From contig CATLIG010000015.1 of assembly GCA_949948985.1 (NCBI GenBank), forward strand, positions 1 to 50,426: a DNA stretch of 50,426 nt, in the 5' to 3' direction. Positions within the stretch are counted from its first letter, which is position 1, and every line of letters starts with the position of its first letter. The notes beneath the pieces are model-generated. The model worked only from the letters and a program-made list of their open reading frames with translations, was not told where the DNA came from and searched no databases. Of the stretch, positions 10,432 to 18,231 are shown piece by piece. The translations under genes and the position numbers were made by a program. Source of the DNA: an uncultured Clostridia bacterium (lineage in GTDB: Bacteria; Bacillota; Clostridia; Lachnospirales; CAG-274).

Positions 10432-10460
10432 TTGATAAGCAGTTAAGTTTATGGTATACT
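10432..10460 (+). promoter_or_regulatory. Sigma-A-type promoter before the DUF4080 radical SAM gene
   Basis: TTGATA (10432-10437), 17-base spacer, TATACT (10455-10460). The expected transcription start is near 10467, almost on the first ATG (10469). This argues that translation begins further downstream, after the GGGGGTGA at 10483-10490. Confidence 0.65.
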
Positions 10461-10468
10461 TTGTATAA

Positions 10469-12265
10469 ATGGAATTTTTTTTGGGGGTGATTTTTATAAA
10501 AACGGTTTTTGTCGCTGTAAACGCTAAATTTATTCATTCTTCGCTTGCTATAAGAAGTATAAAAAAATACTGCGGAAAATTTAATGTTGATATTGAAACA
10601 GTGGAATTTACAATAAATAATAGTGAGGAATTTATTTTTTCTGAAATTTATAAAATGAACCCTGATGTTATTGGATTTTCATGTTATATATGGAACATAG
10701 AAATGGTTATTAATATTATTTCTGTTCTTAAAAAGATTTTGCCGGATATAACAATTATTTTAGGCGGACCTGAGGTGAGTTATGACTTTGATTATTTATT
10801 TCAAAAAGGCGCTGATATTGTTATAATAGGAGAGGGAGAAAAAACTTCTTTGGAGGTAATTTCGTATTTAGATAAAATTTACGATAAAAACGATAATTAT
10901 TTTGATATATGTGATATTGACGGAATTGCTTTTTATAACGGTGAAAAGGTTGTTGTTACAAAAGCAAGAAAGCCTATTGAACTTGATGAAATACCATTTG
11001 TATATGACGATTTATCTATACAAGAACTTTCTAATAAAATAATTTATTATGAGGCGTCAAGAGGCTGTCCTTATAATTGTCAGTATTGTCTTTCATCTGT
11101 TGAAAAAGGAGTACGTTTTTTGTCTGAAAAAAGAATTTTTTCTGATTTAAAATTTTTTATTGACAAAAATGTCAGGCAGGTTAAATTTGTTGACAGAACT
11201 TTTAACTGTAATAAAAAGCTTGCTGTAGATATATGGAAATTTCTCATTGAAAATGATAACGGTGTAACTAATTTTCATTTTGAGGTTTCAGCGGATATTA
11301 TTGACAATGATATGATTTCTGTATTTAAAATGGCAAGAAAACAGCTTTTCCAGCTTGAGATAGGGGTGCAGTCAACAAATATGGATACTCTTGACGCTAT
11401 TAAAAGAAAAACAAATGTTGATGAAATATTTAAAAAGGTTTTAAAAATCAAAAATTTTAAAAATATACATCAGCATCTTGATTTAATAGCCGGACTGCCT
11501 TTTGAGGATTATAAATCATTTGGTAAATCTTTTGACGACGTTTATTATGTTTATCCCGAACAAATTCAGCTTGGCTTTTTAAAACTCTTAAAGGGGTCCG
11601 GGTTAAGACGAGCTTCAGATAAGTATGGAATTGTTTATAATGAAAAAGCACCTTATGAGGTTTTATTTACGGAAAAAGTTTCATTTGGTGAAATGACGCT
11701 GCTTAAACTTATTGCCGAAATGGTTGAGATATATTATAATTCCGGGAAATGTTTGAATACTGTAAAATTTGCTGTAAAATATTTTGAGCGTCCGTTTTTA
11801 TTTTTTGAGAAGCTCGCTTTGTACTGGACAGATAAAAATTATCACGAGGTTTCTCACAATAAAATGAAACTGTATACAATTATGTATGAATTTTGCTGTT
11901 TGTACATTAAAGATATAGAAAGAGTTAAAGATATTTTAAAATTTGATATGTTTTTAAATGATAATGTTAAAAATTTGCCTTATTGGCTTGGGCAGAATGA
12001 TTTTGAGAATACAAAAGTTTTTGCCAGAAGTTTTTTTGAAAATGAGGATAATGTAAAAAAATATGTTCCTCATCTTATTGAGTTTAATTCAAAGCAGATT
12101 GCGAGAATGTGTCATATAGAAAAGTTTAATTACAATGTGGTTTTGGGCAGGGAAACGAATTTTTTTGATTTTCCGAAAAAAGATTGTTTTATTTTATTTG
12201 ATTACTATGGAAAAAATGATTTAACTGGTAATTGTTTATATTATTATGTTGGAGGAAAAGGATGA
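10469..12265 (+). CDS. B12-binding-domain radical SAM protein (DUF4080 family)
   Basis: About 590-598 aa. The N-terminal ~140 residues form a cobalamin-binding-like Rossmann domain (VFVAVNAKFIHSSLAIRSI, VIGFSCYIWN, ILGGPEVSYD, IIGEGE). The radical SAM cluster is the CX3CX2C in EASRGCPYNCQYCLSS (about residue 200). The partner motifs VKFVDRTFNCNK and FEVSADIIDNDM follow, then a C-terminal DUF4080-like region. The reaction is unknown; relatives are methyltransferase-like. Coordinates use the first conventional codon, ATG 10469, but the ribosome binding site GGGGGTGA (10483-10490) points to a start at ATA 10496 (protein beginning I/M-K-T-V-F-V-A). The stop overlaps the next gene's ATG by four bases (ATGA at 12262-12265), so translation is coupled to the P-type ATPase. 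Confidence 0.85.
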   Translation: MEFFLGVIFIKTVFVAVNAKFIHSSLAIRSIKKYCGKFNVDIETVEFTINNSEEFIFSEIYKMNPDVIGFSCYIWNIEMVINIISVLKKILPDITIILGGPEVSYDFDYLFQKGADIVIIGEGEKTSLEVISYLDKIYDKNDNYFDICDIDGIAFYNGEKVVVTKARKPIELDEIPFVYDDLSIQELSNKIIYYEASRGCPYNCQYCLSSVEKGVRFLSEKRIFSDLKFFIDKNVRQVKFVDRTFNCNKKLAVDIWKFLIENDNGVTNFHFEVSADIIDNDMISVFKMARKQLFQLEIGVQSTNMDTLDAIKRKTNVDEIFKKVLKIKNFKNIHQHLDLIAGLPFEDYKSFGKSFDDVYYVYPEQIQLGFLKLLKGSGLRRASDKYGIVYNEKAPYEVLFTEKVSFGEMTLLKLIAEMVEIYYNSGKCLNTVKFAVKYFERPFLFFEKLALYWTDKNYHEVSHNKMKLYTIMYEFCCLYIKDIERVKDILKFDMFLNDNVKNLPYWLGQNDFENTKVFARSFFENEDNVKKYVPHLIEFNSKQIARMCHIEKFNYNVVLGRETNFFDFPKKDCFILFDYYGKNDLTGNCLYYYVGGKG

Positions 12266-14646
12266 AATATAATGTTGAAAATGATGACGCTTTGAAAAAG
12301 GCAGAACGATATTTTCCTGACTGTGAAAAGGGTCTTTCTGATACGCAGATAAAAAAAAGGTTTGACGAAGGTCTTTTTAACGTTGAAAGTACGGTGCCTA
12401 CAAAGACTATTCCTCAAATTATAGCAAGCAATTTATGCACTTTTTTTAATATACTTAATTTTAGTCTGGCTATTATTATCATAATTATAGGAGAATATAA
12501 AAACGTTCTGTTTATGGGAGTTGTTTTGAGTAATTTATTAATAGGAGTTATACAGGAAATACGTTCTAAAATTACTATTGACAAGCTTTCTATTATTTCA
12601 TCGACAAAAGCGGATGTTATAAGAAACGGTGAAAAGATTAAAATTGATATTGAGGAAATTGTTCTTGACGATATTATTGTGTTTGAAAGCGGATATCAAA
12701 TTACTACTGACTCTATTATAGTAAAAGGAAGCTGTGACGTAAATGAGTCTTTTGTAACGGGAGAGGCAGATGCTATATATAAAAAAGAGGGAGATACTTT
12801 ACTGGCGGGAAGCTTTATTGTAAGCGGGAAATGTGTTGCCAGAGCGGAGAAGGTAGGAAAATATAATTATGTGTCTATGATTTCAAGCGGAGCTAAATAT
12901 ATTAAAAGAGTTAATTCAGAAATAATGCGTACTCTTAATAAAATTGTAAAAATTATTTCTTTTTTTATAATTCCTCTTGGTATTATTATTGTTTTAAATC
13001 AGTTGAATGTTAGTAACAACACTATTAAAGACGCTATTGTTCAAAGTATTGCCGCCATTATTACGATTATTCCCGAGGGACTTATGCTTTTGGCGAGTAC
13101 TGTACTTGCTGTTGGAGTTGTGCGTCTGTCGAAATTTAAAGTGCTTGTGCAGGAATTATATTGTATAGAAACTTTAGCGAGAGTTGATACGCTATGCCTT
13201 GATAAAACAGGTACTCTTACAGAAGGATGTATGGAGGTTATGGATATTTTCATTATTAACAATCAATATGAAAAAATTTTGCCCGATGCTCTTAGCGCTG
13301 TTGTAAATTCTCTTGAGGACAATAATCCTACTTTTAATGCCGTAAAGGATAAGTATATGAAAAAAAGCGATTGGAAACCGCTTATATGCTGTCCTTTTTC
13401 GAGCAAAGAAAAATGGTCGGGGGTATATTTTGAGAAATATGGTTCTTACATAATGGGAGCCAGTGAATTTATACTTGACAAAATACCGTTTGATATTAAA
13501 GAAAAGCTTGATAAATTATCAAAAAACGGAAGAGTTCTTTTAGTCGCTCATTCTGAAAATGAATGTTATCCAAAGAAATTACCCAATAAAATAATACCTA
13601 TAGCTTTTATTCTCATTCGTGATAAAATAAGAAATGAAGCTAAAAAAACTTTGGAATATTTTAAAGACCAAGGTGTGGATATAAAGGTTATATCAGGAGA
13701 CAGTGTTGAAACAGTAAAAAGGATAGCCGCGGATACAGGAGTTGACGGTTGGGAAAAGGCTATTGATGCTACTTTGATAAACGAGGAGAATATTGACAGG
13801 GTAGTTTCAGACAATGTTGTTTTTGGCAGGGTTACTCCTATTCAAAAAAAAGAGCTTGTAAACGCTTTGCAGAAAAAAGGTCATACAGTAGCTATGACAG
13901 GTGATGGGGTGAATGATGTTCTTGCCCTTAAAGAGGCTGATTGCAGTATTGCTATGGCATCAGGAACAGATGCCGCGAGAAATGTTTCTCAGCTTGTTCT
14001 GCTAAACTCAAATTTTGATTCTATGCCAAAGGTTGTTGCAGAGGGCAGACGTTCAATAAATAATATCCAAAGGTCGGCTTCTATTGTTATGGTAAGAACG
14101 TTATATTCTTTGGGACTAGCTATTGTGTTTATGTTTATTCAGATTGCTTATCCATTTATACCAATTCAGCAAACTATTATTAACGCTGTAAGTTCAGGAA
14201 TTCCGGGAGTTGTGCTTGCGCTTGAGCCAAATAAAAAAAGAATAAAAGGAGATTTTTTTCAAAACATAATGAAACTCGCTCTGCCGCCATCAGCAGCAGC
14301 TTTTATATCAATTATGGGTATAATTATGTTGAAGCATATTTTTGGCGTTAATATTACCGACCAGCAGGTTTCTACCGTATGTGTTTATGTTACGGGATTT
14401 ATCAGGCTTATGTTTTTATTTAGAGTATGTATTCCTTTTAATTTATTGAGAGGGGCGTTGTTTATGGGAATGGTAGGTATATTTTTGGCAGGAATTTTAC
14501 TGTTTCCGACATTTTTTGACCTTACGCCGTTTACATTCCCTGGAATTGTTATGACAATCGGGTTTATTATTTTTTCAATTCTTATATTTATAGGAATGAC
14601 TAAATTTTTTAATAAAAATAATTTATTTTCAAAGGCGGAGCTTTAA
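12262..14646 (+). CDS. CtpE-like cation-transporting P-type ATPase
   Basis: 794-aa membrane pump. Seen in order: a short N-terminal cytoplasmic segment with GLSDTQIKKRFDEG, the first membrane pair (about 55-100), the actuator-domain TGE motif (residues 166-168 in NESFVTGEAD), PEGL in membrane segment 4 (271-274), the phosphorylated aspartate D314 in DKTGTLT, a HAD core with IRDKIRNEAK and MTGDGVNDVLALKEADCSIAMASG, and a C-terminal group of six membrane helices. PEGLMLL and the absence of N-terminal metal-binding domains place it nearest the CtpE-like/PII calcium-pump group rather than heavy-metal pumps. Calcium as substrate is an inference. GGAGG at 12251-12255 precedes ATG 12262, which overlaps the preceding stop; nth follows after 13 bases. 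Confidence 0.88.
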   Translation: MKYNVENDDALKKAERYFPDCEKGLSDTQIKKRFDEGLFNVESTVPTKTIPQIIASNLCTFFNILNFSLAIIIIIIGEYKNVLFMGVVLSNLLIGVIQEIRSKITIDKLSIISSTKADVIRNGEKIKIDIEEIVLDDIIVFESGYQITTDSIIVKGSCDVNESFVTGEADAIYKKEGDTLLAGSFIVSGKCVARAEKVGKYNYVSMISSGAKYIKRVNSEIMRTLNKIVKIISFFIIPLGIIIVLNQLNVSNNTIKDAIVQSIAAIITIIPEGLMLLASTVLAVGVVRLSKFKVLVQELYCIETLARVDTLCLDKTGTLTEGCMEVMDIFIINNQYEKILPDALSAVVNSLEDNNPTFNAVKDKYMKKSDWKPLICCPFSSKEKWSGVYFEKYGSYIMGASEFILDKIPFDIKEKLDKLSKNGRVLLVAHSENECYPKKLPNKIIPIAFILIRDKIRNEAKKTLEYFKDQGVDIKVISGDSVETVKRIAADTGVDGWEKAIDATLINEENIDRVVSDNVVFGRVTPIQKKELVNALQKKGHTVAMTGDGVNDVLALKEADCSIAMASGTDAARNVSQLVLLNSNFDSMPKVVAEGRRSINNIQRSASIVMVRTLYSLGLAIVFMFIQIAYPFIPIQQTIINAVSSGIPGVVLALEPNKKRIKGDFFQNIMKLALPPSAAAFISIMGIIMLKHIFGVNITDQQVSTVCVYVTGFIRLMFLFRVCIPFNLLRGALFMGMVGIFLAGILLFPTFFDLTPFTFPGIVMTIGFIIFSILIFIGMTKFFNKNNLFSKAEL

Positions 14647-14659
14647 AAGAGGTGTTTTT

Positions 14660-15298
14660 ATGAAAATGAAAGAAAAGGTTGATAATGTTTTAAGACTTCT
14701 TGATGAAAATTATCCTTTTGAGGATAAATGTTATCTTATTCATGAGAACGAATGGCAGCTTTTAATAGCTACTATATTAAGCGCTCAATGCACAGACGAC
14801 AGAGTAAATATTGTAACAAAGGATTTGTTTAAAAAATATACCTCGTTAACTGATTTTGCTGGGGCTGATTTTAAAGAGCTTGAACAAGATATTAAAAGTA
14901 CGGGTTTTTTTAGAAATAAGGCTAAAAATATTATTCTTGCCTGTCGTATGCTTCTTGAAAAATATGGAGGTACAATGCCGTCAGATATTGACGAGCTTGT
15001 GAAGATACCTGGCGTAGGAAGAAAAACAGCAAATGTTGTAAGGAGTCATATTTTTAATTTACCTAGTATTGTTGTTGATACACATGTAAAAAGATTTTCT
15101 AATAAAATTGGTTTTACAAAAAGTGAAGACCCTGTTAAAATTGAGTTTGAGCTTATGAAAATTTTGCCGGAAGAGCATTGGATAAGATATAATACTCAGG
15201 TTATTGCTCACGGAAGAAAAATATGCAAGGCGAGAAAGCCAGATTGTGAGATATGTTCTTTCAGAGAATACTGTGATGAAGTTTTAAAAAATAAATAA
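14660..15298 (+). CDS. nth: Endonuclease III (DNA N-glycosylase/AP lyase)
   Basis: Base-excision-repair enzyme removing oxidised pyrimidines and cutting abasic sites; 212 aa, the usual size. It has the helix-hairpin-helix LVKIPGVGRKTANVV with catalytic lysine K122, the general-base aspartate D140 in VVDTHVKR, and the [4Fe-4S] loop C189-X6-C196-X2-C199-X5-C205 near the C-terminus. AGAGGTG precedes ATG 14660. It closes the run DUF4080 - P-type ATPase - nth and is followed by a terminator. Confidence 0.96.
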   Translation: MKMKEKVDNVLRLLDENYPFEDKCYLIHENEWQLLIATILSAQCTDDRVNIVTKDLFKKYTSLTDFAGADFKELEQDIKSTGFFRNKAKNIILACRMLLEKYGGTMPSDIDELVKIPGVGRKTANVVRSHIFNLPSIVVDTHVKRFSNKIGFTKSEDPVKIEFELMKILPEEHWIRYNTQVIAHGRKICKARKPDCEICSFREYCDEVLKNK

Positions 15299-15310
15299 AA
15301 AATAAATCAG

Positions 15311-15340
15311 CGGCGGGAAATAATTTTTCACGCCGTTTTT
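15311..15340 (+). terminator. Intrinsic terminator after nth
   Basis: CGGCG-G-GAAA and TTTC-A-CGCCG arms with a short AT loop, then TTTTT. Confidence 0.7.
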
Positions 15341-15386
15341 GTATAAAAATTATTTGTTGAGACAAAATATTTTTGAGGTGATTTTT

Positions 15387-15743
15387 TTGGGAAAGAAGGG
15401 CTTGATTTCTTCTGTTATTGGGATTGTGACAGGTTTTGCAAATGGGCTTTTTGGTTCGGGAGGCGGTACTATTGTTGTTCCGGCTATGGAAAAATTCCTG
15501 AAAATTGAACCGCACAAAGCTCACGCTACCGCTATTGCTGTTATTTTGCCGTTATCTGTTATAAGTATGTTTATATATCTTAAAAACGGCGGAGTAGATT
15601 GGATTAATGTAATTATGGTTTCTTTAGGCGGTATGGCGGGAGGATTTGTAGGAGCTAAGTTGCTGAACAAGGTTTCGGACAAATGGCTTTACAGAATATT
15701 TGGAGCGTTTATGATTGCGGCGGCGGTGAAAATGATATTATGA
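15387..15743 (+). CDS. TauE/SafE family permease, half-size subunit 1
   Basis: 118-aa membrane protein matching one half of the TauE/SafE (DUF81) anion exporter family. The signature GIVTGFANGLFGSGGGTIVVPAM opens the first helix pair, then KAHATAIAVILPLSVISMFIY, a Gly-rich helix pair (VSLGGMAGGFVGAKLL) and a last helix. Full-length family members of about 250 aa carry this fold twice; here only one copy is present. The start is TTG 15387, because GAGGTG (15375-15380) is correctly spaced for it and no ATG is available. Its stop overlaps the ATG of the next half-size gene (ATGA, 15740-15743). The two probably form a heterodimer. The substrate (sulfite, sulfonate or other) cannot be told. Confidence 0.85.
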   Translation: MGKKGLISSVIGIVTGFANGLFGSGGGTIVVPAMEKFLKIEPHKAHATAIAVILPLSVISMFIYLKNGGVDWINVIMVSLGGMAGGFVGAKLLNKVSDKWLYRIFGAFMIAAAVKMIL

Positions 15744-16141
15744 TTTTATGGCTTTTTATTATTGGTTTTTTATCGGGAATTATAAGCGGTATGGGAATTG
15801 GAGGGGGAACAATTCTTATTCCGGCTCTAAGTATTTTTTTCGATTATGAACAGCATACGGCACAAAATTTTAATCTTATTTATTTTATACCAACAGCGAT
15901 AATCGCTTTATTTACCCACGCTAAAAGCGGTAATATTCAAAAAAAAGGACTTCTGAAGATTATTTTATTTGGAATTGTAGGAGCTTCTTTAGGCGCGGTA
16001 TTGGCTATAAATATGGAGGCTGATATTCTTAGAAAGTGCTTTGGAGTGTTTTTATTTATTATGGGTATTTACGAAATATTTAAGAAAAATAAAAAAACAG
16101 AAAAAGTCAAGGAAGAACAAGTTGGATATGGAGGACAGTAA
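15740..16141 (+). CDS. TauE/SafE family permease, half-size subunit 2
   Basis: 133-aa partner of the preceding gene. It repeats the same half-fold: FLSGIISGMGIGGGTILIPAL, then HTAQNFNLIYFIPTAIIALF, LLKIILFGIVGASLGAVLA and a final helix with LFIMGIYEIF, ending in a short charged tail (KKNKKTEKVKEEQ). ATG 15740 overlaps the upstream TGA by the four bases ATGA, implying translational coupling and equal production of both halves. The GIGGG and GSGGG motifs in the two proteins mark the equivalent pore-lining loops of full-length homologues. Confidence 0.85.
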   Translation: MILWLFIIGFLSGIISGMGIGGGTILIPALSIFFDYEQHTAQNFNLIYFIPTAIIALFTHAKSGNIQKKGLLKIILFGIVGASLGAVLAINMEADILRKCFGVFLFIMGIYEIFKKNKKTEKVKEEQVGYGGQ

Positions 16142-16213
16142 AATAAAAATATTAAAAAATTATTTTGCTGTTTTGCCATGTGATTTTTGATTGTATTAAC
16201 GGAGGTTTTATTT

Positions 16214-16384
16214 ATGGACAGAAACGATTTTGAAAAAATTCTTACGAAATTTAAAATAGCGTCTGTTGATGGGAAAATTGATATCTATACAACAACAAAA
16301 GGGCTTAACAGAGAGCAATATAAAGAGCTTTTAATGTGGTTTCCGAGAACTGATATTGACAGACTTGAAAAAGCGTTAGGATAG
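16214..16384 (+). CDS. Conserved small hypothetical protein (56 aa)
   Basis: A GGAGG at 16201-16205 eight bases before ATG 16214, and a strong terminator right after the stop, show a real gene. The protein is soluble and charged, with an apparent helix - strand - helix pattern (MDRNDFEKILTKFKI, KIDIYTT, REQYKELLMWFP, DRLEKALG). I recognise no characterised family. It resembles short clostridial proteins with a Q-Y-K-E-L-L..FP motif, and no function can be assigned. Confidence 0.7.
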   Translation: MDRNDFEKILTKFKIASVDGKIDIYTTTKGLNREQYKELLMWFPRTDIDRLEKALG

Positions 16385-16393
16385 AATAAAAAT

Positions 16394-16418
16394 TAACCCC
16401 CGATTTATTCGGGGGTTA
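16394..16418. terminator. Strong intrinsic terminator
   Basis: TAACCCCCGA / TTCGGGGGTTA stem with a TTTA loop, followed by TATATTAT. It serves the 56-aa protein gene and may also work in the other direction for lspA. Confidence 0.8.
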
Positions 16419-16421
16419 TAT

Positions 16422-16544
16422 TATAGCAATTTAAGAATAAGATGAAGAAAAGACAGACCATTTTATTCAATAAGCTTGTTTTAAACCGCTATAATAATGT
16501 TTACAAAGGTTTATAACAGGTTTATTTTTGTGAAATTGCTTAAA
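16422..16544. repeat. Family C/D inverted-repeat element
   Basis: Left end TATAGCAATTT, right end AAATTGCTTA. The core contains AGACAGACCATTTTATTCAATAA, the reverse complement of the TATTGAATAAAATAG core seen at 33906-34062 and 48813-48953. It fills the gap between the terminator and lspA. Confidence 0.55.
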
Positions 16545-16548
16545 ATAT

Positions 16549-17076
16549 TTAATCACTCATATTTTCTTCTTCTTTTCTTTTGTTTTCTTTTTTTATATTA
16601 AGTTCAAGATTTTTACAGAAAAGTATTAGAACGGCGAGTAAAACCACTCCTGCCACAATTAATACATCTGCGAAATTGAAAACAGGAAAGCTATAATATC
16701 CCCAAAATGTTATATGAAACATATCCACTACTTTTCCATCTTCCATAAATAGTCTGTCAATGAAATTTCCTATCGCGCCGGATGTTATTAATATAAGAGA
16801 AAGTCTTACAAGTCCTGTATTTTTTGTTCTTGGCATTTTTACATAATAAATCCCTATAAGTATTATTACAATAAAAGTAGTTATAAGAAAAAAAACTCTT
16901 GCTCCACTCAAAATTCCCCATGCGGCGCCTGGATTTCCTGTGTAAGTCAGATAAAAAAAATTGTCTATTACTTCAAGTTTTCCACCGTGATAAAAATTTA
17001 AAACAGTTAAATACTTAATAAACTGGTCAATAATTATAAGTATTATACACGATATAACAGGTAAAATATAAAACAT
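16549..17076 (-). CDS. lspA: Lipoprotein signal peptidase (signal peptidase II)
   Basis: Membrane aspartyl protease that removes signal peptides from lipid-modified prolipoproteins; 175 aa with four transmembrane helices. Catalytic aspartates are D118 in GKVVDMFH and D137 in VFNFADVLI; GNPGAAWGI and SGAIGNFIDRL are the other family motifs. The C-terminus carries an unusually long charged tail (KKENKRKEEENMSD). AAAGGAG lies before the ATG. It sits 45 bases downstream of aroB, beyond a hairpin at the aroB stop codon, so it may be partly uncoupled from it. Confidence 0.95.
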   Translation of the reverse strand: MFYILPVISCIILIIIDQFIKYLTVLNFYHGGKLEVIDNFFYLTYTGNPGAAWGILSGARVFFLITTFIVIILIGIYYVKMPRTKNTGLVRLSLILITSGAIGNFIDRLFMEDGKVVDMFHITFWGYYSFPVFNFADVLIVAGVVLLAVLILFCKNLELNIKKENKRKEEENMSD

Positions 17077-17103
17077 ATATAAACTACTCCTTTGTTTAAC
17101 TAT

Positions 17104-17130
17104 GGAAAAGCTGATTTATAATCAGCTTTT
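17104..17130 (-). terminator. Hairpin at the aroB stop codon
   Basis: AAAGCTGATT and AATCAGCTTT arms around a short AT loop overlap the TGA of aroB (17122-17124). It may attenuate read-through into lspA. The T-run on the minus strand is short. Confidence 0.5.
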
Positions 17131-18213
17131 TACTATATATTCTATGGCTTCTAAAATTTCCGAGTCGGAAACATTTTTTTCAGTATAAGCCGACCCAAGT
17201 TCTTTTAATAATATGATATTTAATTTATTATTTTTTGTTTTTTTATCAAAAAACATTTGTCTGAATATTTTATCTTTTTCAAAATTTTGTACTTTTACAG
17301 GAAGTTCAAAAAACTTAAAAAGTTTTTCGGCAAATTCAAGGTCTGATTGATTAATATATCCTCTGTCTGATGAAAGTTTTAAAGCAGATATCATTCCTAT
17401 TGCCACACATTCTCCGTGAAGCAGTTCAAAATCTGAAAGAGATTCTATGGAATGCCCGAAAGTATGTCCGAAGTTTAAAATCTCTCGAAGTCCTGTTTCT
17501 TTTTCATCTTTGGAAACAACATATGCTTTTGCCTTACATGATGTATATATTACGTGTTTTATTTCATTTGAGGAAAGCTCTTTTATTTTACACATATTGT
17601 TTTTAAAATAATCAAGAAAATCCTTATCAGCTATATATCCATATTTTATAGCTTCCGCCATACCTGCCGCAACTTGATTGTAAGGAAGAGTATTTAATGT
17701 TTTTACATTTATATAAACAAATTCCGGCTGATAAAAGGAACCTATCATATTTTTGTTTCCGAGAAAATCAACGCCTACTTTACCTCCAACGCTGCTGTCT
17801 ACCTGTGAGAGTAATGTTGTTGGTATTTGAATGAATTTTATTCCGCGCATATAAGTTGACGCGGCAAATCCTGCCATATCTCCGACAACTCCGCCTCCAA
17901 GCGCTATTATGACAGATTTTCTGTCAAGTCCTTTTTCTACGAAAAATTTATAAAAGCCATTTATTTCGTTAAGATTTTTACTTTTTTCTCCTGCTTCAAA
18001 AGCGTATTCGGAAACTTCAGCAAAGCATTTTTCAGCTATTTCTTTTATTGTGTCAAGGTAAAGCTCTTTTGTGTTGCTATCGGCTATTATACAGGCTTTT
18101 TTTACTGATGTATCAAGCTTGTTAAAAGCTTTTTCAAGCTCGCTGAAATCATCTTTTATATAAATTGGATATTCTGACTGAGATTGTTTTGTTTTTACAA
18201 AAAGTGTGTTCAT
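17122..18213 (-). CDS. aroB: 3-dehydroquinate synthase
   Basis: Second step of the shikimate pathway, converting DAHP to 3-dehydroquinate (NAD and metal dependent), 363 aa. Diagnostic segments are ALGGGVVGDMAGFAASTYMRG, IQIPTTLLSQVDSSVGGKVGVD, the metal-binding EAIKYG segment and NFGHTFGHSIE. An AAGGAGG precedes ATG 18213. The gene begins only 18 bases after the stop of a secreted pectate lyase, an unusual neighbour for a shikimate gene; no other aro gene is in the window. Confidence 0.96.
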   Translation of the reverse strand: MNTLFVKTKQSQSEYPIYIKDDFSELEKAFNKLDTSVKKACIIADSNTKELYLDTIKEIAEKCFAEVSEYAFEAGEKSKNLNEINGFYKFFVEKGLDRKSVIIALGGGVVGDMAGFAASTYMRGIKFIQIPTTLLSQVDSSVGGKVGVDFLGNKNMIGSFYQPEFVYINVKTLNTLPYNQVAAGMAEAIKYGYIADKDFLDYFKNNMCKIKELSSNEIKHVIYTSCKAKAYVVSKDEKETGLREILNFGHTFGHSIESLSDFELLHGECVAIGMISALKLSSDRGYINQSDLEFAEKLFKFFELPVKVQNFEKDKIFRQMFFDKKTKNNKLNIILLKELGSAYTEKNVSDSEILEAIEYIVKS

Positions 18214-18231
18214 TTTTTATGAAACCTCCTT

